The position numbers were made by a program, and so were the translations under genes. Of a DNA stretch of 64,000 bases, positions 10,761-21,675 are shown piece by piece; the stretch's first letter is position 1, and every line of letters starts with the position of its first letter. The notes beneath the pieces were generated by a model, which was given only the letters and a program-made list of their open reading frames with translations, was not told the origin of the DNA and did no database searches. The stretch spans positions 92,735,117 to 92,799,116 of the forward strand of contig CM066740.1 in the NCBI GenBank assembly GCA_033961575.1, in the 5' to 3' direction. Source of the DNA: Aselliscus stoliczkanus (lineage: Eukaryota > Chordata > Mammalia > Chiroptera > Hipposideridae).

Positions 10761-13700
10761 GCAAAGAGGGGGCCAGAGGCCAGTGTCTGTTATTTGTTCT
10801 GGGAAAAAGCTTGTAGGGTTTTCACTGACCTCTGTGACCCTGTGGGGACACTCTTTCATTGGGTGTGATCAGAGACAAGAAGGGAGATAAACATGAGAAG
10901 TGGCATTATCTGAATGTAAGAGCTGCCAGGCCAGCTAGGACCTGTCCCTCCCGGCCTCTCGCCAGCCCAGAGGCAGTCAGGCCGGCCCAGCCTGCCCGGA
11001 GCTGGCCGCCGCGGGCTCTCCCATCGCCAGCCCTCCACACCTTTCCCGGGGCCTGTGCTGCTCGGGTGCCATCCACACGGTGGCCTCAGTGGAGAGGGAC
11101 CGGGCAGAGGGCTGGGCTCCTGCCTGGCCCTCCCCACGAGGTGGGGCCTTCCCTGCCAGCACCCAGGGGCATGTGTCCTGCACGGTGAGTCAGCAGGGGC
11201 CGGGCTGCCCCGCCTGAGCACTAGCGACTGCAGGCTGCTGTCCCGTGAAAGCCACGGCCCTCCCTGGGGGCCCCCCTGTCCTGCCGAGTTCCAGAAGGAA
11301 CCGTGTGTGCTTGGAGTTCAGGCCCCCCGTTGGCCTGCCTTGGTTCTGAGTAAGCAGCCAGGAGGCAAGGCGTCAGCCGTGCCCCTCCCCGCGTTAGAAA
11401 CACCTGTCCTGCTCCGTCATCCTCATTCTGGTGAACGCCACTGAGATGGGGGTCTGGGACCAAGCCCGTGCGTGTCAGGCAGCGCCCTGCCCTCCCGGGG
11501 GACCCAGGCCAGCCCTGCACACGAGGGGCCGGTTTCCTGGGAGGCCCTGGGCTCGGCCGGCGACGACGGCAGATGCCCTCCACAGCAGCCCGCAGGGCCT
11601 CTGCCGCCCGCAGCAGAAGGGAACGCGAAGCCCTTCATTCCGGAACGGCGCCGAAGCAGACGAGGCGAGACCCGCGTCCGCCACCCCGCCGCAGCGCCTG
11701 CTGAGCTGCGGCCGCTCAGGGCACGGCTGCCCCACTGGGCCCCTTGCAGAATGCGGTGTACGCGTCTGAAGTTCCACCCTTTCTTCCCTCTGACGGAACG
11801 ACACGGATGTTTTGTTTTCAGGATCCAGGGACTATTTTCATGAAGATCCACAGGTCACGTATCCCGCCCTGGGGCCTGTGGCGCCGCCGGCAGCTGGTCA
11901 CAGCTCTGGGGGACACCGTCCCCGCACCCCTACCCTGCCCGGAGGCGCCGGGCCCTAGAAGGCCCCAGGCGTGGCCTTGTCTTCCCTCCCGCTCCCTGGC
12001 GTCGCCCGGTCAGGCGGGCAGCGCGTCCCCGCCTTGCTGCCTCCTGAAAGGTACTCACGTCTGCAGGTGTCACAGGCCTAAAAGTAGAAGGTGTCTCCAT
12101 GGCAGCGGGAACGCAGCCCGGAGGCAAGCCGGACTGGCCCCGGAGCCAGCAGGCCGGCGTGCCCCCCGCGCCCCCCGCGGGGCGGTGGCTGCGTCTCGGG
12201 CCCCTCCACGTCCCGCCTCCGTCAGTCCAAGCCCAAGGACAGAAGCTGGGGGCTGTGCTCGCTCGTGGGGCGGCCACAGCCTGCTCCCGGCGGCCCTCAC
12301 CTGGCCACGGGTGTGAAACCCAGCCTCGGGCTTCACCTTCGGGCCTCAGCGGGGAGGGCCGAGGGCTGTCTGGCCGCTGACTTTGACGCGGTGACAGCCA
12401 CGGCCTGAGAGCTGAGGCAGAGCGAGGGAGGTGGCGGCCACGGAGGGGCACGAGGGGCCAGTGGGAGCGTGTGCTGGGCTGCGTGAACACGCGTGCTCTC
12501 ACTGTTGGAGAAGGGCTTTTCTCGGGGGGCGGGGGCGCCTGTGACAGAAGAGGCGCGGTTGTCAGTGCTCAGACCGGGCCCGGGGCCGACGTGCCCTTGC
12601 ACCCAGTTCAGGAGGCCCGAGTGGGCGGCTTGTCTTTAGCTAAGGCGACCCGTGGCCCCCACTGCAGGCAGGGCTGGCACCAGGGCTGCAGGCCAGGGAG
12701 TGGCGGTGACAGCTGCTGGGCCCCAGGGCCTGGAGGCTGCGGAGCTGGGGCTCGGGGGGCCTGCTGCTGACACGTCTGGAACCGGGGCCGCGCCACTCTG
12801 CCCCTGCCTTGACATGGACCCGTGAGGGGGCCTCGTGAGTGTGGCAGACATAACCAGACTCGGCCGGTGCTCCTGGGACAAGCCTAGCAGATGCGAAGCC
12901 GCCTGCTGTCCGGCAGCACACCAGGAGGGGCGGGCACCCCGCGTCGCCCTGCATGGGACCGCCAGGGAGCAGCTCACAAAGCCCCGCAGGGAAGCGGGGC
13001 TTGGACACGGGCCCACAGTGGACACCCTCGCGGCCCGTCCTCCCTCGTGTCACCCCTTGGCGGGCGCCGGCTGTCATGGTTGCTCTGAACCGGCTGTGAC
13101 GCCTGGTGGTCCAGGCACCCACGAGGCTTCCTGTTGCTCACACTCCGTAAGGGTACGAGCCCGGCCGCCCCAGCGGGACTCGCCCCCTGCTTCCGGGGGC
13201 ACCTGTGGGGACCCGAGGTCCTGTCCCTGGTCTTCAGCACGTTCCTGGTTTATTCTTTGCCTCTTGGTTTTTCAAATCGTTTTATTTCAGACATCTTACG
13301 AATGGTCTTTTTTTCTAAACTCCAATTTGAGATTCAACTTGAACTACTAAGTTCAGTTGCCGCTGCGGAGCTGGCACCCGCAGCTTCAGGGCCTCCTGGG
13401 GACACAGGCCGCAGGGGGCCTGCTGCCCACATTGGCCTCAGGCTGGCCCAGGGCTGCAGACTCGCCCCTCCTACGTGCCAGGCTCCCGGCGAGCGCCAGA
13501 GAGGCCACGTGCCTGCCACCAAAACGTGTCCCTCTGCGCGCCGTGACCGCCCCTCGCAGGCCTGACCCTGGGAGGAGGGGCACAGCCCGGTTCTGTGGGC
13601 CCTTCAGCCGATGTGCTAAGTAGGTCGGGACGCGAGGCAGGCGTTGCCCCGAGCAAGGCCACGTGTCTGAGGGCCGCACAGCTTCAGTGAGCGCCGTCCA

Positions 13701-13859
13701 GGCCGGGCCCGGGCGCGCCAGGCAGCCACCCTCTGCTTTCTTCCTCTGTGACGGTCAGGCAGCGCGTCTGGGCCAGGGGGCTGGCCTCAGTGATGGCGGT
13801 GACCCTGCAGGGCCAGGCTGGTCGCGGCATTTGCATGGGATGGCGTGTGCATGTGTGTC
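10761..13859. other. GC- and CpG-rich intergenic block, no gene recognised
   Basis: High GC content keeps many overlapping frames open on both strands (up to 190 codons at 11744-12502). They have repetitive Pro/Arg/Ala/Gly composition and no conserved motif. I regard them as chance frames. Confidence 0.5.
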
Positions 13860-14260
13860 CCTGTTATTTTTCTAGACAAGCTGCATTAAAATAACAGCCT
13901 AATTAATGTTTATATTCGCCTGACTGTCTAAGTCAGCCGGAGGACAGCTCCCAGGGTGCGTGGGACTGAGGCTGCCTCTAGCAGGAGCTGCTGGCCCCGG
14001 CTGGGGTCACTCCCGCGACCTCGACTCTCCCTGCACCAATGCCATTGCAACCCCTCCTCACGCTGTTCCCTCCCCTGTGACTGCCAGCTGCCCCATCAGC
14101 ATGTATTATGCAAAACAGAATCTCCTGGAAGCGTGAAGAATGAAGCAATTCCATATGCAGAGTCAGAGCCCTCATGAGTATTCTCATTACGTACATGCTG
14201 ATAAATTCACTTATGATGAGTGACAGTGTGTGATTTGGGGGTCGGCTGGGTCAATCCGTG
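13860..14260. promoter_or_regulatory. Candidate conserved non-coding element, AT-rich
   Basis: Within GC-rich DNA, 13870-13925 is abruptly AT-rich with homeodomain-type TAATTAAT and TTAAAATAA. At 14100-14245 there are octamer-like TTATGCAAA, CATATGCAG, TGAGTATTCTC and CTTATGATGAGTGACA. Such islands of dense motifs in a gene desert are often conserved developmental enhancers. This is inferred from composition only. Confidence 0.3.
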
Positions 14261-15009
14261 TGAGACACTGATGAAAATGATGAACTAAATGCCAGAAGTG
14301 TCCCCGGCCCGTCCTGGGATGGCGTGGGCACAATGTCACCCTCCTGCCAGCTGTGCTAACAGCTCAGCGCGATTGTGAGTCGAGAGCAGGGACTTTCATG
14401 GTGACTGAAGAGGTGCCTCTCGCTTGGTTAGTGACAAACATGACCTTTTGTGCCTGGCCTGAGCGCCTATGTCGCCTCCCCATGGGCTGCGGCCCGAGCC
14501 TCTGTCCTGAGCCCTCATCCCCTAGCAGGAGGCCGTGCAGGCGGGGCTGAGAACAGGTGCAGGGTCCTGGACGAGGGCGCTTGCTCCTGGCCCCTGGGGT
14601 TCCAGCGCCTTGGGACCCCGGGAAGGGGAGGCCCAACAGCACGACCGAAGTTGGTGCAGTTCAGGCACAGCTCGTCTGGACCCCGAGCCCAGGGCCCCAT
14701 GTGTGTGAGACCAACACCAGGCCGGGTGGGGCTGAGCCCAGGCCCACGCCCCCAGCACCTGCCACGGTGTGAAATGGCAAGATGACTCAAGGATGCAGCC
14801 ACCTGAACACACAGATCAAGGGATGCCCCGCCCCCCCAGAAGCTGGAGCTCTGCTCCATTTGGTGTTGGTGGGACAGGGTGGGGGTGGCCTCCACTCGTT
14901 CTGTTTCTGCACATCCAGGTGGCTGCAAGCCCCCAAGTGCATGCCCGCCGACTCGATGGGTGCTGTGTTCACCTCGAAGGGCCCCGAGCTCTCAGCCACC
15001 CCTTCTAAG
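14261..15009. other. Unique GC-rich intergenic sequence
   Basis: No gene or repeat family recognised between the AT-rich element and the retroviral LTR. Confidence 0.5.
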
Positions 15010-15338
15010 TGCCCCTCAGCCAATAGACCGACTCAGGAGTTGGGTCACCAGGGGTCTGAGAAGGCGGCAGGTTAACACCTCCAAAAACTGCCTTCACATT
15101 CTCAGACCAGCTTGGGGTTTTTAAGGAAAATCTGGGCGACCCAGGAACAAGGATGGGATCGGCCTGGCACCACTGTCTCACTTGTGATCAATAAACAGGG
15201 AACCGGGTGGGACAGGGACATTCCCAGCTCAAGCCTCGGGGCGTGATCTACTGTTAGGCGACAGGCAGGGCAAGGAGAGGTGAGGCCCGGGACGTGGAGA
15301 GGCCTCTCCTACGGGGGTGCTGACCGGGCCCCGTTTCA
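15010..15338 (-). mobile_element. ERV copy A, 3' LTR (approximate right end)
   Basis: On the minus strand the LTR begins TGAAACGGGGCC directly after a polypurine tract (GACAGGGGGAAT, 15350-15339), the junction expected at a gammaretroviral 3' LTR. A TTAAAAACC promoter-like box and a GTCTGAGAATGTGAAGG segment follow; the latter recurs in the two other LTRs (about 19480 and 20090). The far end near 15010 is judged from where similarity to the LTR at 20000 stops. Confidence 0.6.
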
Positions 15339-15350
15339 ATTCCCCCTGTC
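15339..15350 (-). other. Polypurine tract of ERV copy A
   Basis: Minus strand GACAGGGGGAAT, immediately 5' of the TGAAAC start of the LTR. It would be the plus-strand DNA primer site in reverse transcription. The matching site of copy B (20349-20372) is degraded. Confidence 0.55.
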
Positions 15351-15671
15351 TTATTAATTTATTTCTATAAAATTAGTATGGCTGCCAGGGTCCGAGACGA
15401 TGGCCGATCCTGGTGCCTCCTGCTCAGAGTGGGCGTCATCCCTGCCACTCGAGTTTCTCGCTTTTTTTCCCTAGAGGAGGCTGGGAAAGCGGAGAGCCAA
15501 ACGGTGTTCGGTGGGCGTCCCAGGTGGGGCACAGGCGGGGGCAGAAGTGAGCAGCTGCAACAGCTCTGTCTGAAGAGCGTCTCGGGGTCCTCAGTGGGCT
15601 CACAGGAACAGGGGTGACAGACTTCCTTCTGGGGGAGTCCTGTGGAGACTTACATGAATTTCGATTCAAGG

Positions 15672-15758
15672 CACGTGGACCCAGCCACTGACCCTCTGAC
15701 GCCCGACAGCAGTTGGGGTGCTCGGAAGAACTGCAAAGGGTCCCTTCCATGTAGGAGC
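15672..15758 (-). pseudogene. ERV copy A integrase C-terminal remnant
   Basis: The minus strand translates as APTWKGPFAVLPSTPTAV followed by VSGWVH. This resembles the WKGP..VLL.TPTA pattern near the end of gammaretroviral integrase. It lies only about 0.36 kb downstream of the protease start, so reverse transcriptase, RNase H and most of integrase are deleted. Short and dead. Confidence 0.65.
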
Positions 15759-16117
15759 TAACGGGTCTGTCAGAGACCCCGCCCCGTCTAGGCTTCCGAT
15801 AGTGCTTGGTCCCTGGCTTTCCGGGGCTACACTACGTGGGGGTCAGCCTGTCCCCATACTCCCTAAGTGCCTGCTGAACCGCTCCCCGGTGATCAACATG
15901 GGACATAACAGAATTGAGGCCCGAAGGCAAAGCAGGGGCCAGCGGTTAGGCCGGGGCTTCGGGGCCTCCTGACGAAACTCCCCCAGAGCCCCTTCTGAGC
16001 CTGACTGGCTCGTTTCACATTCCCTCTAAGGGACAGGCCGGTGGTGAGGGACAGGCTTGAGAGGGAGCCCAGGTTAGGGGCTTCGTTTATCCTCACCAGC
16101 GAGCAGGTCTAGAGGAA

Positions 16118-16653
16118 TCAGGTCAGGACAGAATACATGGCTCCCGTATCAACCAGGCATTTCCCAGGCTCCCCTGCCACGTCAGGGGTCACCTGCAGCA
16201 CCTCCCTGGGCCGGGCCGGGCCTCTTTCCTCTGGGAGCCACTGGGAACCCCAGGCCCACCAGCCAACCACAGGCATTTGCGGGGAGGGGGACAATCCCTG
16301 CTGCGGTGCCCTTTGGTTTGCGCAGGGGGCACGGCTGGCTGCGTGGCAGGATTGGGACACTCCTGACCCCGGGGCCTGGGCCTCCACGTCCAAAGCAGGC
16401 TCCTCCTCCTCTGGGGCAGCCGGGCTGGCCCTGGCCCGCCTACTAACTGCAGCCACACATCTGGCCTGCCTCTGGCCTCCCTAGGCTCTCTGCCTCCGAG
16501 TTTCCTCGTTTTCCCTGCCTCACTTGTAAGAGGCATTTCCACAAATTCCCCGGCCTTCTCTGGGACCTGAGCCTCTTTACCAGGGGGGTAGCAGTGGCCA
16601 GAGCCGTCAGAACCCGGCCGGTTTCGGGAAACCATCAGGCCAAGCTTCCTCAC
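16118..16653 (-). pseudogene. ERV copy A gag 3' end / protease 5' end remnant, frameshifted
   Basis: One minus-strand frame (16653-16189) has a decayed nucleocapsid zinc-knuckle end, KGHRSRDCP; the first cysteines are lost. A second frame (16456-16118) ends with the aspartic-protease start LVDTGAMYSVLT, including the DTG active-site triplet. In gammaretroviruses these two lie in one continuous frame. Here they are split, because copy A lacks one C present in copy B. Protease is cut short after about 30 residues. It cannot make a working enzyme. Confidence 0.8.
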
Positions 16654-16974
16654 ACTGGCCTATCCTCTCAACGCCAGCAGTCCTAAAATACAGACGTTTC
16701 ATAATGACGAGCCAAGCTTAGTTCTTAAATTCAGTTTTCCTGAGTAGCTAAAGCCCTAATTTAGACAATATAAAACAGAAAATTATTTTGATGACACATA
16801 ATATGTGCTTTTCAGGAAGAAAACTTGTTTTCCATAAAATCAGTAGCAGACCAATAGTCTTATAACAAACTGTCTAATTTGGCAGAGAAAACTTATCAGA
16901 AGTAAGTTGGTGCAAAAATTAGTTATTTAAATTTACTTAATCACATTCAGCTGAACCATGTAAAAATTCTCTCA

Positions 16975-17400
16975 GGCCGGCCGAGTGGCGCATTGGTTGA
17001 GCGCTGGTTTTGGGATGCCAGCGGCCCCGGTTCGGATCCCACATGAGGGCCAGTGACACTGCCCTCTACAGCTAACAACAGCTCCACCTGGAGCTGGGCT
17101 GTGCGAGCCCCGGCGACGGTGTGGGCTGCAGCCCCTGCTGCGGTGGGCTGCCATGGGCTACAGTGAGTGGCCGGCAGCCAGCGTGAGCTGCCAATAGCCG
17201 CGGTGAGCGACATCCAGAGGCCGGTGACCGATCTGCCTCATCCGGGAAGAGCGCAATGACGATACCAACATGGGCCAGTGAAGCAACGTCCTCCGCAACT
17301 AGACTGAAGAACAAAAGGACAGCAACTTGTCTGTTCCCCTTCCCCGATTCCCCAATACTTTTGCCCTCCCCCATTCCCCAATAAATATCTTTAAAAAAAA
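16975..17400 (+). mobile_element. tRNA-derived SINE, long form, inside ERV copy A
   Basis: Full head-plus-body SINE from GGCCGGCCGAGTGGCGCATT to CCAATAAATATCTTTAAA plus A tail. It is flanked by the target duplication AAAATTCTCTCA (ending 16974, and again ending 17411). The paralogous site in copy B, near 21965-21985, reads straight through ATAAAATTCTCTCAAGATTT and so represents the empty site. Confidence 0.92.
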
Positions 17401-17785
17401 AAATTCTCTCAAGATTTTCTTCACAAATCTTCTGCAACTTTCCCAGTCCCTCTCAAGTTCTCATTCAGAAATAACCATCCTGAGGACAAACTACTTTCTT
17501 TCAATTCCTTCAACAGTGTGTTTCCATACCTTACACCTTCCTTGAAAACATACATGATTTCCTTTCATATTAATTAGAATCCATAAATTTCAGACCTTAA
17601 TTTCTACTGACATCTAAAAGCAAGTAACCAATATTTCTATTAGCAAATCCACAATACATTTTGCAACCTTTAGAAGTATAGGTTTCGTAATACAATACAA
17701 GATATTTATTAACAGATCTTAATCTTTTATTTTTTAAATTTTGTGGTTTTTTTTTTTAAGTCAAGCACAGATCTGTTTTATTTAT

Positions 17786-17891
17786 TTTTTTCTTCTTAGA
17801 GGGCAGTGTCACTGGCCCCCACATGTAGGACCCGAACTGGGGCCGCTGGCGTTCCAAGCCAGCGCTTAACCACCGCGCCACTCAGCCGGCC
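17786..17891 (-). mobile_element. tRNA-derived SINE, short form
   Basis: Reverse-complement head: GAGGGCAGTGTCACTGGCCC on the plus strand through to CGCCACTCAGCCGGCC, with a T-rich end on the left. Absent from ERV copy B. Confidence 0.88.
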
Positions 17892-18221
17892 TTTGAAATC
17901 TTGTTACCAACAGATGCTGAGAAATCTCCAAGCACCCACACTATATAATTATTACCGAAGTTTCATCTAAAACCTTATTTTAGTTAACATTTTATTAGTT
18001 CTTAATTCTATGAGATTTCAAAGGTAATTATTACCCAAGCTATTTTCTTGAAAAATTTTGTGACAGAGATAACATGAATTTATTTTTGTAAACCCAGATA
18101 AAACAAGATACCATATTTAATGTTAATAACCTTAAAAAAAATACCTATGTAACCAAAAGTTAAACCAGCCTTAGTATCAAATATTTTCTTAGATCAAGTG
18201 ACCCTGAAAAATAAGAGTTTT

Positions 18222-18328
18222 GGGCTGGCCGAATGGCGCATTGGTTTAGCGCTGGCTTGGGACGCCAGAGGCCCCGGTTCGGATCCCACATATGAGGGCC
18301 AGTGACACTGCCTTTAAAAAAAAAAAAA
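18222..18328 (+). mobile_element. tRNA-derived SINE, short form
   Basis: Head only, from GGGCTGGCCGAATGGCGCAT to GACACTGCCTTT plus an A run, with AGTTTT-like flanking duplication. The matching site in copy B (about 22790-22805) is empty. Confidence 0.88.
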
Positions 18329-18980
18329 GTTTTTATTATTTAAATTTGTATAAGCACTTAATCGAATCCTTTTTTCTTTAAGCCAATCAAATATAATCTG
18401 GTAATACCATCTGGTAACAAAAACACTACATTATAAATATATAAAATAGAAAAGCACAGATATCATAGATCATATATATATGAACAGAATTATTAACAAT
18501 TGCAGAGAGGGCCTAAGACCTTACAATTGCCCCTGGAATTTCAAAGAGGCTGGAACAAGGCGTGGCGTATGGCTTAATTAGCCGATCTCCCAGAACAATT
18601 CCAGATGTAAAACAGTACAATAATTCAATGAACCACTGAGCGACCAGCGCCCTCTGGAATCTAATATATACATTGGCCAGTCAGTTCTGTAATAGAACAT
18701 TAATTTCTTCTGGTCAGCGGCCCATAGTCATTGTTTTGCCAATGGCCTAATACTTCGCCCAATGGGCTCCTGGCCAGATTGAAACCTTCGATTCCATTAT
18801 CTAGCTGGAAACAATGCAGCTGCTCTGAGTACAAACTTACACACACACACACACAAGATCCAAGCATTCCCGGAATCAGACAGACAAAACCCAGAAAAAC
18901 TGGATTCGGATCCGAACACCGGATAACACCAGACCTAGCTAGGTGCCAGGCTCGGACGCAATGCCCTCTTACTCCATCAG

Positions 18981-19474
18981 CCAGCCAGCCAGCGGCCTAA
19001 GACCACCAGCTGTCCAAAGGCAGAGACCAGATGGCAGGCGGGCCCACTTCCTGTGAGCAGCGTTGCCCACCAAAAGCCGCTTCCAGCACCAGAGTGAGCT
19101 TGCACCCAGAGCCCCGTCCTGCTGGGGGCATTATGCTTTGCTGGACATTGCAGTCTTGCCTATTGGCACCAGTGGGTCAGTGCGACCCCCAAATGGCCCT
19201 CAAAGAGGAACCCAGGTGGTGAGTGCAAAACCCTCCGGCTGTGCACACCGGGGCCACCCCACTTCTGGAGATAGTAACTAGAGGCAGGAAACAGAGCAAA
19301 CGCTTATTCTATCCCAACTGAGCAAAAGCATGCGCCCGGAGGGGCGGGCCCCGGTGCAAGCCCCCTCTGGCCAGCAACGTGCTTGGCGGCTGCTTCCAGA
19401 AGCTGGACCCCACCAGGGAATCCGCCCAGCCCCAGGAGCCCCGGAAACCCTCCACAAGCTGAGAGACTTACCTT
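18981..19474 (-). mobile_element. Probable ERV copy A leader region
   Basis: GC-rich sequence between the copy A internal part and the LTR at 19475-19865. Directly after the LTR-like segment the minus strand reads CCAAGGTAAGTCTCTC, a good splice-donor match at the place where a retroviral leader would have one. No primer-binding site could be assigned. Copy B has no counterpart. Confidence 0.35.
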
Positions 19475-19865
19475 GGTCTGAGAAGATGGTGGGCTAACAC
19501 CTCCCAAAACTGCCTTCACCTTCTCAGATCAGCTGGGGGTATTTAAAGGAAAATGGGCGTCCCTCAAAACTGCCTTCCCCTTCTCAGATCAGCTGGGGGT
19601 ATTTAAAGGAAAATGGGCGTCCTCCAGAGGCAGCCCAGGAACAGTGATGGGATCAACCTGGTGCCACTGGGGCTGTGGTCCATACGCCTAAGGGTGCTGA
19701 TCGTGAGTTTCAGGGTAAACTTCTAAAACAGGGAGCTGGGTGGAACAGAGGACATTCCGAGCTCAAGCCTCAGGGCACGAAGCATTGTTAAGCTGCAGAC
19801 AGGTCAAGGAAAGGTGAGGCCCCGGACGTGGCGAGGCCTCTCCTATGGGGTGCCGTCAGCCACCC
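19475..19865 (-). mobile_element. ERV LTR (probable 5' LTR of copy A) with duplicated promoter block
   Basis: On the minus strand the segment from CACCCCATAGGAGAGGCC through TCACCTTTCCTTG and TTGAGCTCGGAATGTCC down to GATCTGAGAAGG aligns by eye with the LTR at 15010-15338, with roughly one fifth of positions differing. It contains a perfect-length 60-bp tandem duplication over its TATA-like box. Its boundaries are approximate. Confidence 0.55.
19501..19620 (-). repeat. 60-bp tandem duplication of the LTR TATA-like region
   Basis: Units 19501-19560 and 19561-19620 differ at three positions. Each carries CCTTTAAATACCCCC on the minus strand followed by GATCTGAGAAGG. Doubling of promoter or enhancer blocks is common in gammaretroviral LTRs. 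Confidence 0.9.
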
Positions 19866-19999
19866 TTCCTAGGCCACGCCCCTGGCCGCAGCTCTGGTGG
19901 GAGGCAGACAGGACAGGCCCCCGTGTAGTTCACAGACAGCTCGCTGTGTTTGAAACCAGAGATCAAACCAGTCCAGGGCTCATGCGGCCTGCACCGCTC
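19866..19999. other. Spacer between two ERV LTRs
   Basis: About 130 bp of non-LTR sequence between the LTR at 19475-19865 and the LTR of copy B. Origin not recognised. Confidence 0.4.
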
Positions 20000-20348
20000 A
20001 ACCCATCGACAGACCGACACAGGAGTTGGGTCATAGAATAAGCACCAGTGGTCTGAGAAGGAGCGGGTTACCACCTCCAAACGCTGCCTTCACATTCTCA
20101 GACCAGCTGGGTATTTGAGGGAAAGTGGGCATCCCTCCAGAGGCTGCGTGATGGTGTGGGGTCTGCGTGGAGCCTGCCCTCTGGCTCTCCAGTCCAGGAG
20201 CAGTGATGGTGGTAACCGGGAAAGATGCCAGGCCATGAAGAGTGTGATCGGCAAGCACTGGGAGACATTGTCACTGGTAAGCCAGCGCAAGTCTCAGGTA
20301 GTTATCTGAAGCTGGGCACAGGGACGGGGTCCCAACCAGGCCGCTTCA
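20000..20348 (-). mobile_element. ERV copy B, 3' LTR
   Basis: The minus strand starts TGAAGCGGCC after a decayed G-rich tract and ends near ACCCAACTCCTGTGTCGGTC. The promoter-proximal part (GTCTGAGAATGTGAAGGCAG) matches the LTRs of copy A. Much of the U3 differs from copy A, which suggests a different LTR subtype or recombination. Confidence 0.55.
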
Positions 20349-20692
20349 ATCCCGCCCGCCACCCCCCAACGTCTTGTTTACTTGCTTTCTATAAAATCAG
20401 TAAGGGTAGAGAGGAAATGAAATAACTATATTAACTGAGACAATTTTTCAATCCAGGGATACGGGAAACGACCGCTGTTGCTGCTTCCTGCCGAGAGTAG
20501 GCCCAGCCCCCGACGGGCACCAGGAAAAGCCGTCCTCTGGTTAAGCGGCCCCTGGCGGGTGACCATCTGTAGGTAGCACAGCTTCTCAGTCTGAAGAGCG
20601 TCTCGGGGTCCTCAGTGGGCTCACAGGAACAGGGGTGACAGACTTCCTTCTGGGGGAGTCCTGTGGAGACTTACATGAATTTCGATTCAAGG

Positions 20693-20779
20693 CACGTGGA
20701 CCCAGCCACTGACCCTCTGACGCCCGACAGCAGTTGGGGTGCTCGGAAGAACTGCAAAGGGTCCCTTCCATGTAGGAGC
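20693..20779 (-). pseudogene. ERV copy B integrase C-terminal remnant
   Basis: Same short WKGPF..STPTAV remnant as in copy A, identical in sequence. It shows that the large pol deletion was already present in the source of the conserved tract, or was copied with it. Confidence 0.65.
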
Positions 20780-21138
20780 TAACGGGTCTGTCAGAGACCC
20801 CGCCCCGTCTAGGCTTCCGATAGTGCTTGGTCCCTGGCTTTCCGGGGCTACACTACGTGGGGGTCAGCCTGTCCCCATACTCCCTAAGTGCCTGCTGAAC
20901 CGCTCCCCGGTGATCAACATGGGACATAACAGAATTGAGGCCCGAAGGCAAAGCAGGGGCCAGCGGTTAGGCCGGGGCTTCGGGGCCTCCTGACGAAACT
21001 CCCCCAGAGCCCCTTCTGAGCCTGACTGGCTCGTTTCACATTCCCTCTAAGGGACAGGCCGGTGGTGAGGGACAGGCTTGAGAGGGAGCCCAGGTTAGGG
21101 GCTTCGTTTATCCTCACCAGCGAGCAGGTCTAGAGGAA

Positions 21139-21675
21139 TCAGGTCAGGACAGAATACATGGCTCCCGTATCAACCAGGCATTTCCCAGGCTCCCCTGCCA
21201 CGTCAGGGGTCACCTGCAGCACCTCCCCTGGGCCGGGCCGGGCCTCTTTCCTCTGGGAGCCACTGGGAACCCCAGGCCCACCAGCCAACCACAGGCATTT
21301 GCGGGGAGGGGGACAATCCCTGCTGCGGTGCCCTTTGGTTTGCGCAGGGGGCACGGCTGGCTGCGTGGCAGGATTGGGACACTCCTGACCCCGGGGCCTG
21401 GGCCTCCACGTCCAAAGCAGGCTCCTCCTCCTCTGGGGCAGCCGGGCTGGCCCTGGCCCGCCTACTAACTGCAGCCACACATCTGGCCTGCCTCTGGCCT
21501 CCCTAGGCTCTCTGCCTCCGAGTTTCCTCGTTTTCCCTGCCTCACTTGTAAGAGGCATTTCCACAAATTCCCCGGCCTTCTCTGGGACCTGAGCCTCTTT
21601 ACCAGGGGGGTAGCAGTGGCCAGCGCCGTCAGAACCCGGCCGGTTTCGGGAAACCATCAGGCCAAGCTTCCTCAC
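21139..21675 (-). pseudogene. ERV copy B gag 3' end / protease 5' end remnant, single frame
   Basis: A 178-codon minus-strand frame contains both the knuckle remnant KGHRSRDCP and the protease start LVDTGAMYSVLT. It is unbroken because this copy keeps CCCC at 21225-21228. Both upstream gag and downstream protease are missing, and the zinc-knuckle cysteines are incomplete. I consider it a fossil despite the open frame. Confidence 0.75.

Larger units (their letters stand above)
15568..16768 (-). mobile_element. ERV copy A internal region: near-identical tract shared with 20589-21790
   Basis: This 1,201-bp tract matches 20589-21790 with one substitution (A at 16602 versus C at 21624) and one 1-nt indel (CCC at 16204-16206 versus CCCC at 21225-21228). 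At both edges identity drops abruptly to ordinary old-paralogue levels. On the minus strand it carries gag-end/protease-start and integrase-end remnants of a class I (gammaretrovirus-like) ERV. Confidence 0.9.
16769..18980 (-). mobile_element. ERV copy A, AT-rich non-coding internal part
   Basis: AT-rich sequence alignable by eye with 21791-23660 in copy B over most of its length, with many substitutions and indels. No gag reading frame survives. It is interrupted by three SINEs (16975-17400, 17786-17891, 18222-18328) that copy B lacks. A short CA repeat sits at 18838-18855. Confidence 0.65.

Noticed and set aside
11423..12502. Several overlapping frames of 140-190 codons on both strands
   Set aside because: Chance frames caused by high GC; no conserved motif.
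21139..21675. Domesticated retroviral gag-protease gene
   Set aside because: The frame is open, but the zinc knuckle lacks its first cysteines and the protease stops after its N-terminal segment; no promoter or start context supports expression.
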